DNA of 64,000 bases, from contig CP136063.1 in NCBI GenBank assembly GCA_032622095.1, positions 74,811,980-74,875,979 of the forward strand, read 5' to 3'. Shown piece after piece: positions 54,693 to 64,000 of the stretch (positions are counted from its first letter, which is position 1; the number at the start of each line of letters is the position of its first letter). Both the position numbers and the translations under genes were made by a program. Origin of the DNA: Siphonodentalium dalli. Lineage: Eukaryota > Mollusca > Scaphopoda > Gadilida > Siphonodentaliidae. Under the pieces are notes generated by a model that did no database searches, had not been told where the DNA came from, and saw only the letters and a list, made by a program, of their open reading frames with translations.

Positions 54693-55175
54693 TAGATAAT
54701 GAAATGAATCTCTACTCTATAGCTATGCCGTTGAGATCATATTCCACTAGTACAAAACTTGGGAACTTTTTGATGTCCTGATCCGTTATGACAGGGAACT
54801 TTATAACATTTAACAAATAAGGCAGGGAATATATTTCTTTGTTAAGACTTGTTCCTCAATAATCTACTTCACAGTAGATAGTCGAGATTGCATACTTTTT
54901 AGTGACTGTTGTGATACGATATCGCAATAAACATTGAATTAATAACAAGGGGAAAATTCCATGATTGTAAGCGTCGCAAAGCAAAATTGCACAAAAAAGT
55001 CACTTACGTGTATATCGTGCAACTTCGAGTTGGGTGCCTTCAATTACAGTGAAATGTATTATTAAGGAACAGGAATTAACCAATAAATGTATTACCCGCA
55101 ATGTTTTTTCAATGTCCCCAGGTTTTGAACTGGTGGATAATGATATCTACGGCCGAAGCTATAGAGTAGAGATTT
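54693..55175. mobile_element. foldback element, diverged full-length copy
   Basis: 'agataatgaaatgaatctct-actcta' to 'tagagtagagattttt', with mirrored middle ('ttgttaagacttgttcctca' against 'aaggaacaggaattaacc'). Confidence 0.8.
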
Positions 55176-55774
55176 TTGTTTTAGTATTTGAAGGGGGGCT
55201 ATCGCCGTGATGGTCGGAAGGGCTTTCACCCCTCATATTTTTGCCATTATTTTTTAAATACCACTTTGACGTTGATTTCTTTTTTAAGTGTTCTTTTGCT
55301 TTTGGAAGTGGTGGATAGGACAGCTGGATAGGATGTGCAGTGGATCCGTCCCGAATCGATCCAGATTTTTTCCGGGTGAGGGTTCTTGCTCGTCTCGTCC
55401 GCGTACTGCTTGACGATCACTCAGCAAGAATAATTCATGGTCGGTTGGTTTGTATGTCCTTCCTGCTGAATAGAGTTTTTTATGGTCTCTTTGATTTGTG
55501 TTTTTTTGTTCCGCTCTATCCTTTCGTCTAGGGTTTCCGACGCCGGCTTCTCTATATATGTACTTCGGCGTCGCCAAACTCCATGCAGGGTTTATCTCCC
55601 TTGATGACTCGGTATAAGACCGCTGCTACCGGCGACATCTCACCCAATTTGGTGGACTTCCGCGATATCAAAATATATACTAAGCGAACAGAGCAATACC
55701 GAAGAACTATATTTCGAAACGGTGTTATTCGGTTCTCTGATTATTTTATCAACACAAAAGTATAAACGCATATA
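55176..55774. other. no gene called
   Basis: A 97-codon minus-strand frame (55284-55577) is rich in charged residues but has no domain or splice context I recognise. Nothing else is supported. Confidence 0.45.
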
Positions 55775-56664
55775 CACCCCATGCATCCGGATATACTCGT
55801 AGCGGAAGACATGCTCGTAGCGGAATAACCATATGGCCCGCGATTTGCACACCGTTCACGATTAGACACGTGTTGCACCAAAACCAACACATACCAGTGG
55901 TTGACGGTGGTGGTACTATTTGTGGCTATAATTTACCCAACTGTACATCAAACTTCTTTAAATATGGACGCAGTTTAATCCTATTTTACCGGGAAGTTAG
56001 GCCAAAAATTGTGGCAAAATTTGCATTTCTTACATAAAATTACGATTTCTGTGGTAACAGCCCAGACAATATAGTCTTTGCATACAATGCTATTTCCGCG
56101 GATATTCCTTTAATATAATAGACAACATTTTCAGTCATGTTTCTACATTTTCCATAGTAAAAAATAACCATATATTCAGGTCATAGCAAGAAAATATGGC
56201 ATGTCTATAGCAGTAGTTTTACGTTTGCTATAGACATACCCCAAAATCAAGTGAGTGCCTCCATGGAAACTATTTTTTCGGGCACTAATATGATTGACAT
56301 CGCAAACATGTCCAGTTCATTTTGAAGCTAAGATATCATACTTTAGGAGACTGTATGTTATATAACGTGTCAATGCAAAGATTCATTAACATTTGATAAA
56401 ACTGATATCGATTAAGTATTTCAGGTCATAATTTTCGTATAAAACCCGATTATCGAACAGTAATATGCAAATTGCGGAAACCACAACCGCTCATTTCTGT
56501 AGACCGATTATCGCTGTTAACGTTTAAAAAAAATCAAGGTAAAATAAACCGTGTTTTTATGAAATAACTTACGACAACTAAAGACGATGTGCAAATGGCG
56601 GGGCATGTGGTTATTCCGCTACGAGCAAGTCTTCCGCTACGAGCATATCCGGATGCATGGGGTG
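55775..56664. mobile_element. 890-bp element with ~80-bp inverted ends
   Basis: 'caccccatgcatccggatat', 'gctcgtagcggaagac.tgct-cgtagcggaataaccacatg' and 'gatttgcaca' at 55775-55852 are mirrored at 56587-56664. Each end contains the direct doublet CTCGTAGCGGAA..CTCGTAGCGGAA. The 730-bp interior is AT-rich and non-coding. Class and target duplication not determined. Confidence 0.82.
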
Positions 56665-57637
56665 ATATATATACAACTCGAACGGCAAGTCAGACACAAG
56701 AGTTCTATTTTGACGAGTAGCTTGTGAAAATCGTCAACAAAACTACCGCTCTGATTTTCCATTCTGTCATTATTATGTTTTATAGTGTGGGAATTGTTCT
56801 CAAAGCACATAGAAAATTTGACTTTGGAGCGATCGGGTTTCGCCATTTTTACTGGAAAATCCGATGCTAAATAAAGAAACACAGACTAGTACGCAGCCGG
56901 TGACAGAGTCAGAAAGGAAGCATGACTGGTGCGCTCTGCATGGTAGAGATTGCGGCGTCGCAGGCAGATTAGAGATTCATGACATTATCGACATATATAG
57001 AGCTGATGATTCAGATCCAACCTCGTGATTCATGTCAGGTTGTGTTTGTCAAAATACAGGTGCGTGTTGCTTGATAAATACATAAAATACTTAAAGCTCA
57101 GCGACCTAACTTGATCACATGTTAACCATGATAATATATAGGCAACTTATTTGCTGCAAAATATATAATTTTTTAAAAGCAAAAGTAATTTTTTGGATCT
57201 ATTATTTTCCACCCCCAATAATTTTAAGGAGCCCAGTAAAAGTCTACGAGAAGACGGTATCGGACCTTATCATGTCGCCTGGTTGGATCGACCATTAAGT
57301 ACGCTCCGTTGGTAGATGCATATCAGGAGACATCGGGTCGTCATCTTTGTAGCCCGTCCCATATGGAATCCATATCCCCCATCAGGGTTCCCATATGGGG
57401 TCGATGTCCGCCATTTTGTTTTTCATGGAACTCTGCCGCCTCGGGTATAGTTTCGGTGTATTTTGGCGCCAAGAAAAGGGATATCTGTCGGAAATCAAGT
57501 TATGTTAATTTAAAGAAATAGTACCATATACCAAAACATACATGTGATATATTTGAGAAATTCTAAACAATGAACTTCGTATAAGTAATTCAAATTCTCA
57601 CACGGAAAACATGATATGTGGGTGACATGATAAAATC
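56665..57637. other. no recognisable feature
   Basis: Frames of 70-81 codons without family signature. 'cccatatggaatccatatcc-cccatcagggttcccatatggg' near 57357 is locally palindromic. Confidence 0.4.
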
Positions 57638-57777
57638 GTTACAGGGCTCGTTGTTGCCGGCTACGGTGACATATGAGGCTCAGCGAGATTAATATTGGGC
57701 TCGGCTAGCGCCTCGCCCGATATTAATCTCACTTCGCCTCATATGACACCGTATCCGGCAACAACCAGCCCTGTAAC
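57638..57777. mobile_element. 140-bp hairpin MITE
   Basis: 'gttacagggctcgttgttgc-cgg', 'gtgacatatgaggc' and 'gagattaatattgggc' are mirrored ('gcccgatattaatctc', 'gcctcatatgacac', 'ccggcaacaaccagccctgt-aac') around 'tcggctagcgcc'. Confidence 0.87.
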
Positions 57778-59097
57778 TTATAATATAAGGCAAGAAACGT
57801 GGTAAAAAACAAATAGGGTATGCATTTGTGTTGCCAGCAACATGATACAGACACCGGCAAAATTTCGGTGAACAAAATGTTGATAAATAACAGGTTTTTT
57901 GGCAATTTTATACTATAGTTGACTGTGGTTAGCATTATTTTTGGGGCAATTCGTCGATTCTGATAACTGAAGCGGCTTTTCAAAAAATGTTCCTGTTGTT
58001 GGAATCTGATGATATGGGGACCATCGAATCGGATTGATTACCTTTAAATATCTCATCTACTTATGTATCTCTTCTGATGACTGAAATATGTCACAGCCGT
58101 GCAATTACTTGTACAATTTTCACTTTTAGTCTTCAATATCGTGTAAGTCGCCTTGACCTTGAGTGTGGCGGGTCCTTTTGACATTGAATCATCATCGGTA
58201 GCGTGAAGGAAAAAGCTAGACACCCCGTTCTTCAGCAGACGATGCATGTTATGCTGATTACTCACCAAGAAGAACAATGGATGAAGAACGTGACCCTGCA
58301 TTACGGAATTCATCTTAATCTGTTCTCTGTAACCTGGCCATCGATACCTCCTCCATTAGTCATCCCCGAACATTCCTTCTGAATGTTTTATTGCTAAACG
58401 AAAACATAGAGCATGAAAAGCACACAATGACCGTGGATAATTTATATAGCCATGTTTCGTTCATTGGCATAAATATGAATAAATGTCTTCCAACACAAAC
58501 GAAATGCACCAAACAACGTACACATGTGCAATGTGAACGTGAAAATAGTTTCCTTATACGATCAACAGTGAATTATCGAAAAATAATATCGGTTAAATAA
58601 ATGTTGATATCCCCCAGAAGGGGATACGGAGGTTTTCACTTTCAAGCTAGCGCGCGTGCCGCGGTAGTGTGTACCAATGCGCTACCGGCATATTTCAAAA
58701 TCCTCGCCAATAAGTAGAGTTATCGTCTACTGTTACGATTACACTTAATATTTTAAAAAATATATTATATGTTTAAATTCATTAAAAACACTTCTTCGAA
58801 TATTTCCGTTTTTTCGTCAAAAACTCTTCAAATATCTCCGTTATTTCGTCAAAAACACTTCTTCTCATACAAATCGCCGTTATTTAGTAAATTAACATTC
58901 TTTATAGAGTTATTGCCCTTCATATTAAATATGAAGCTAACATGCAGGATTAGCTATACATGTCGTCATTTAGTGGACAATCCCAAGCTCGCGTGTCACG
59001 CGTGGTCGGATTGTCCATTAATTAACGAACATTTTAGGTACGGATTGTCCGTTTATAAATGGCCAATCCTTGAAGAATTGCCTGAAATAAGACAATA
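57778..59097. other. no gene called
   Basis: A 109-codon plus-strand frame (58769-59098) contains direct repeats ('ttcgtcaaaaac' twice) and a small hairpin (tggacaatcc at 58975, mirrored near 59008). No domain is recognised. Confidence 0.45.
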
Positions 59098-59215
59098 GGT
59101 GACTAAATATAGTTCAGGCGATATGTAAAAATAGGTCCACAAAGTACCATCCTTGTGGCAGTGCTATACCGCAGTGATAACGTATAGAGGGCGCTGCATG
59201 GAGTTTGGTCTCGCT
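59098..59215 (+). repeat. dispersed repeat Y, copy 2
   Basis: Matches 14208-14345 in the same orientation with about 20 bases fewer. Confidence 0.7.
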
Positions 59216-59849
59216 CACTCATGACATAATTTCATATATCAACTCAAAACCCTAGATATCCTCTATGTATTCAGGGTTCAACTCAGTGCTACATTTTGAC
59301 AGCAACTACAAAATGTGTGTATATTATATATAAGCACTCGAATTCAGCCATAGTTGAAATATTTTAATACTGTGACTTATAGGGGCGTCTGACATACCGC
59401 CTCGCGGCCACCGCCAACACACAAAGTACCTAAAACTTGTTAATAATGCACGGTGGTTATGTGCACATGCCTCGCCAAAGTGGCAATCACTGTGATCCTC
59501 ATGTCGTGCCATACCCCCTTTTTCTAACGGCACTGGAATGCGCATGTCACATAGAGGTTATACCAGCGGCGAACCTGTGGATGACAAATTGTTTATGAGA
59601 GTTTCTGGATTATTTAGGCCACGCAAATAGTATACCTGGTTTACGAACATTTGGGGAGTGAAGAAAGTAGATGTAAGGAGGGGGCGGGTAATTGAAAAAA
59701 ATATTCATCGCCGTGCACCCACCCCTACAATCGACAAACAGAGAAACTAAACATGAAGTTTAAAATATTTGTTTTGAAAATATGATTTATTCAAATTATA
59801 AAAATAAAATGAGTTACAAATGTAAGTTTGGAGACAGTGCAATTTTTTT
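59216..59849. other. no recognisable feature
   Basis: No supported feature; the 73-codon minus-strand frame has no signature. Confidence 0.4.
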
Positions 59850-59955
59850 GGGGATTATTTGTCACTTCGGTTGCTGTGTGGTATTGACGTCGGACTTTGA
59901 GTCGCAAGACCCGCTCGCCGTCAAAGGCAGGTGTTCGAATCCCACCCAATCCCAA
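59850..59955 (+). other. tRNA-like relic (possible SINE head)
   Basis: 'gttgctgtgtggtattgac' resembles a box A and 'gtgttcgaatccc' a box B about 60 bases later. The outer GGGATT can pair with AATCCC as an acceptor stem. The T stem and anticodon arm do not pair properly, so this is not a working tRNA. A tRNA-derived SINE remnant is the likeliest reading. Confidence 0.4.
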
Positions 59956-60799
59956 AAACAATTGGACTGTCTCAAAACTTACATTTTGCTTCTAAAAATG
60001 GGCGTCTTGTGTGTTGTATAGTTCCAGACATGTTCAAAGAACAATGCTTGGCATGTTTCGGAGACGTATATATAACATGATACTGTGCCATATCTGCTAA
60101 ATATAGCCTAAAAGGAGTTATTTCGTCCCATAAAACATTAGAAATAATGCATGGGAAAAAGAGAATATTAGCTTCGAATATTAGACAACATGATTATACG
60201 CCAAGCAGTAAATATTTATTTTTATTATTTTTAGGGGGAGGGGAGGGGAAAGATTCGTAAACAAGTTTATTAAATTGCTGTTTCCTTCATTACTTACTCA
60301 GAATGACATGCAGATACAAAGAGAGATTCTTGATCCGTGTGTCACGTGTATGGACGTGGGCGCTCAGCATCACCATCAGAAGTGAACATTATTAGTTTAA
60401 CCCACCAAGAGCTAATTTAGGTCAGTGTAGTGACAAAAGTACTAACTTGTGCAAGGCGGAACTTGACCAGATAGACGGGTTAAAGGTAAACACGGCACTC
60501 GCAGTTAGTATAAGTCTGCAAGACATATATATTCAATTCTGTTAAAACATCACCACTATGGAGAAATAGATAAACTTTTATATTACATTCATTATTGATT
60601 GTTCCCCAATGACGACAGTTCGCGTATTGAAACCATAGGTTTTTTAATTAAATTATTCTGTTTTTAAATCAAAATTATGAATATCTAATGCCGTTGTAAC
60701 ATCCGTCAGGGAACCTCGAGTCAACAAATTTGGTTGAAATCGGTCCAGGGGTCTGGGAGAAATATCGCGAACATACAGACGGACAGAAAGACATATCCT
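59956..60799. other. no gene recognised; SINE/LINE-tail-like motif at the end
   Basis: 60728-60798 ('ttggttgaaatcggtccagg', 'gagaaatatcgcgaacatac', 'agacggacagaaagaca') is wording seen at ends of dispersed invertebrate repeats. The rest is unremarkable. Confidence 0.45.
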
Positions 60800-61849
60800 A
60801 TACTCTTGCATATATCATATTACAAAAGAGATCCGCACACAATATTTCACAACTTATATCCACCACTCTCCCATTAATTAACATTTACGTAAATACAACA
60901 TTGACGCATTTGAACGAATTGGGACGGTCGTCATTTTGGATCAACCAGTGGGCCCCCGAAACAAAGAAATTCAATAGAGCAATAACAGAAAGACTACACG
61001 ACATATTTATTCAAGAATGGAGGGGTTCTATATCATCGTCCAGCAAATACGGATTCTACAGAATAGTAAAAACTAACTTTGGCAAAGAACCGTACATCCT
61101 ATCCAGGAATCAATGCACCGTCTCACGATTAGTGAAATTTAGAACGAGAAATCATCATTTACCAATTGAAACGGGTTCCTGGACAAACACAGAGTATACC
61201 GACCGTAAATGCAAGCTATGTGACCTGGAAATAGGAGACGAATTCCACATTATCCTTAAATATCAAAAATTGAATGATATCAGGAAGAGACACATCGAAC
61301 CATACTACTATTTCAGGCCAAACACGATGAAACTGAACGCACTTTTCAACACTAAGAAAGGTAGAATATTGGCCCATTTGACTCTCTTTATCCAAAAAGC
61401 CCTCAAATTTTGCCAGGAACACCCTGGGGCTTAACTATGGGCCAAGCTGAACAATCCTACAATATGGACATACTATATATCCCCAACCCCTCCCTATGGA
61501 TACACCACTCCTCATGTGGTACCACTCTAGATTTTGCCCCTGATTTCAAAATGAAACTTCATTGGAACCACAATCCCTCACCCCACCCTATGATACAACA
61601 CCCACCCCTAGTAATTTTCATGCGGCTTTACTCTAGATTTCGCCAATTCTGCTAAAGGAAACCTCATTAGAACCACCATAACACCACGCCACAATTCCCA
61701 CTGAAATTACATAGCTACTCCCACCCCTCCCACAACTCGCGCATGCGTCACGTATTTTATGTATTACCATATTCTGTATTATATAGCTTCAACATCATAA
61801 TATTCATGATAACTTTAACTAATAAAATCGTATCGTATCGTATCAATAT
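60800..61849 (+). mobile_element. 5'-truncated non-LTR retrotransposon fragment with (ATCGT)n tail
   Basis: The open frame to 61434 encodes the C-terminal part of a LINE polyprotein: SSSKYGFYRIVKTNFGKEPY, RLVKFRTRNHHLPIETGSW and a zinc-knuckle region CKLCDLEIGDEFHIILKY, in which the expected fourth ligand Cys is Tyr. Then come RPNTMKLNALF and a stop. About 400 bases of 3' region follow and end in 'aatcgtatcgtatcgtatc' (61827-61846), the microsatellite-like tail. The RT core is absent. It is a different family from the 36-40 kb element by C-terminal wording. The Met near 60730 is outside the element. Confidence 0.82.
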
Positions 61850-62470
61850 ATCATCAGGGACAGGACCGATGTGCAACAATAATTTCCAACTTGAAACCAC
61901 TTCATCCAAACCATTTAAAATGCCAGAAGAATTTCAGAATACATGTATCTCAAACGATTTTCCGATAATAATAATTATTCAGTTGATGACATGAACATGT
62001 TCTACACGTAACTATGACAATTATCTCCGAACTTGGTTGAGACATTACCACGCGTCCACAGAGTCCGTTGGCCATAGCATGTGTGTTGCATTTACATGTT
62101 TGCGTTTGTGCCACCATACTACTCATATAATAGCCAAAAGTAACAACAACAAAAACACGTGGCTAATTGGTTTCCGTTGGGGGTGTTCTCCTTCGAATTT
62201 CCAACTGCCCCCCCCCCCCGCCCTTTAAACTAGACCGAAATATGTAAATCCTGGAACTCCATTTGCACCTCACTTTTGGGTTGAAGATTTCCAACTGCTG
62301 GAAATTTCCAACCTATAATTCCCTATAAGGTTGGAATTGTTTTTGCAACTTGTGGGTGGTCATTTTACTCCAAAAAAAATGACCTAAAGTGGGTAATTAT
62401 TCGAAAAGAACAAATTCCACACTAAATTCTGGTTCGAAAAAGAACATTATGAACTTAGTTTAGTCTGAAA
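61850..62470. other. no recognisable feature
   Basis: Poly(C) near 62210; 'atttccaactg' is repeated near 62199 and 62287. No gene is seen. Confidence 0.4.
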
Positions 62471-63218
62471 TTAGATCATGCCAAGAGTGCCTACTCTGGC
62501 TACGCCGTATGGATCATTTTTACCACCCGTTCAAAACATGGGAGTTGATGTTCTGCATGACCGTGGTTATGACATTGAACAAACAACGCGGGTAATATAT
62601 ATATTTCTTTCTCAATACGTGTTCCGTAATAATCAGTTTTACAATAGGGAATGGGTTAAGCTCGCGATTGCATGATTTTGTGACTTTTGTGAGCCAATAT
62701 CACAATAAACATTGAATTGATTAACCGGGAAATATTCCATGATTATAAGCGACGCAAAGTAAAACAGGCTATAACACAAAGTCGCGCAAATCATATAACC
62801 TCGAACTGGGACTTTCACCAATACTGTGAAATCCGTTAGTAACCCTTTCATGGCGACAGCTGCGCTGGTGCAGCATTAATGGTCCTGAGCCAGTGCATTA
62901 TCTTATATATGCGAGTCTCAAATAGGGATCTTCGCATATGCAAGAGAATGCACTCGCTTATAAGATCGAGATAAATATTGTTAGGCCAATGCATGCATTC
63001 CCTTATAATATGCGAGGCTCCCTATGCACAGGGTTTTTGCAAAATTTCAGGAAGCTCCAGCTATGGAAGGGTTAAGGAGCAGGAACATGTGTTAACTAAG
63101 AAATATATTACAATGTACCTACATGTACATTGTATTTTCCATGTTAAAACTATATCAGAAAATCAAAAAGTTCCCAGATTTTGAACTGGTGGTGTGTGAT
63201 CTCCACGGGCGTAATCCA
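62471..63218. mobile_element. foldback element interrupted by a palindrome MITE
   Basis: 'tagatcatgccaagagtgcc' to 'atctccacgggcgtaatcca', collinear with 17279-17790. The homology is broken exactly at 'gttagTA' and resumes at 'TAaggagcagg'. Other copies read 'attatTAaggaacag' there, so the 231-bp insert 62842-63072 duplicated TA. Confidence 0.85.
62842..63072. mobile_element. palindrome MITE, subfamily III (231 bp)
   Basis: Left end ACCCTTTCATGGCGACAGCT; right end inverted ACCCTTCCATAGCTGGAGCT-TCCTGAAATTTTGC; TA on both sides. It contains two decayed palindromes ('gtgcattatcttatatatgc'..'gcatatgcaagagaatgcac', and a half with 'atgcgaggctccctatgc'). Confidence 0.87.
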
Positions 63219-64000
63219 TAGTATAGGGAAAGTTGGGAAAGCTACACTGGTGTAAATACTTCCTATAGGCCTCATTGAAACATTTAGTGTATAGTGTTTA
63301 CAATATAATTCCCATGTCCAAAATGTATTCAAATTTGAAAGATTGATATTTTCGTGAACTTTTAAAAAGTTTTTATGCAAAAAAATCATGTCAAGCTAGC
63401 AGGGAATTCGCCATTAAAAATCTTGTGTTTTCGTAACTAGTGTCAGAATCGTAATAAAAATGTCATATTTTAGACCACACCTCAAAATTCAAACTTCGCT
63501 ATAAAGGGTTAATTCCTGTATCAATGTCTATGTCACCTATGGTTTGTTATGCTAAAACACATACAATGCCATTGACCAATCAGGGCCCAGTGTCTATTTT
63601 ATTCTCTTCTATAACCCACCCCACCCCGCATCCATTAGAGGTCACTACGAACCATATTTACACCAGTGTAGGCAGAAGTGCCACATCTCTGCCCACGCAC
63701 GACTCAGAGGCAAAAGTGACAAACAAGCCTTGTATATGTTTCATTTCAAGCGTTATTTACCGATTCCGTTATCTCGATGTATAACCGCGATCCGTCTGGC
63801 AACAGCTCATAACAAACGCGTGCTCTAATTACGGATAAGAACTTCAATCCCTGCCTCGTAAAATTTACAGACTGTAACAGACAGAACATATTTTCTGGAC
63901 GGAGATTCAATAAAACGATTTAAGAATTTAATGCGCCATACGCCATTATTGTTCTCGAACATCAAACAAGGAGCGATAAACAGCAATTTGTCACACGAAT
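63219..64000. other. no recognisable feature
   Basis: Frames at 63150-63389 and 63524-63784 have no family signature. 'ctacactggtgtaaatac' near 63242 is loosely mirrored by 'tttacaccagtgtaggc' near 63659, a possible 420-bp inverted pair. Confidence 0.4.

Noticed and set aside
55284-55577. 97-codon charged minus-strand frame
   Set aside because: No domain, no clear start context or splice sites; no second line of evidence.
59850-59955. Functional tRNA gene
   Set aside because: Acceptor ends can pair, but the T stem and anticodon arm do not fold properly; kept as a low-confidence relic.

Overview
This is animal nuclear DNA: AT-rich, intron-bearing, with no operons, and mostly made of transposable elements and their decayed copies. 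The repeats are of marine-invertebrate type: short elements with terminal inverted repeats, non-LTR retrotransposons with microsatellite 3' tails, and a long element full of GACGGACG-type runs ending in a terminal hairpin, a style familiar from bivalve molluscs. A lophotrochozoan, probably a bivalve, is my inference.

One complete protein-coding gene can be read. It is an odd-skipped / OSR-type zinc-finger transcription factor on the minus strand, with three coding exons: 47438-47886 (N-terminus), 34963-35118 (fingers 1 and 2) and 33489-33642 (finger 3 and stop). The exons join in frame through GT..AG sites to give 252 residues. Intron 1 is 12.3 kb and packed with transposons. A second likely gene is represented by one exon, 12422-12737 on the minus strand: a signal peptide followed by a cysteine pattern like PAN/apple domains. 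Everything else that looks coding is non-LTR retrotransposon debris at 2.7-4.0, 4.1-4.8, 15.2-16.7, 36.6-40.1 and 60.8-61.8 kb.

Layout. 0-5 kb: dispersed repeats and two retrotransposon fragments. 6.7-7.2 kb: a TA-flanked MITE. 8.2-11.35 kb: a 3.15-kb element with about 317-bp inverted arms, containing a Mutator-like MITE with a 9-bp target duplication and a degenerate tandem array. 12.4-12.7 kb: the secreted-protein exon. 14.4 kb: a minisatellite. 15.2-16.7 kb: a truncated LINE. 17.3-17.9 kb: a foldback element abutted by a 105-bp hAT-type MITE. 20-27 kb: three tandem copies of one repeat unit, loaded with nested insertions up to four levels deep. 28-33 kb: more MITEs. 33.5-47.9 kb: the odd-skipped gene and its intronic elements. 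48-64 kb: dispersed repeats, foldback elements, TIR elements and one more LINE fragment.

The most distinctive structure is a 69-bp near-perfect palindrome (arms starting GCCAATGCATTCTCTTATAT) present nine times as a full palindrome and once as a half. It sits inside elements whose ends differ after a shared ACCCTTT start (subfamilies ACCCTTTACCCAACA and ACCCTTTCAGTGCCA). A third end type carries degraded versions of it. The window contains its own filled and empty sites, so insertion order and target duplications (TA, TTAA, TAT, 7-9 bp) can be read directly. I see no rRNA gene, no intact tRNA gene and no CRISPR array. Family names for the mobile elements come from motif and target-duplication reading only; no database search was possible.
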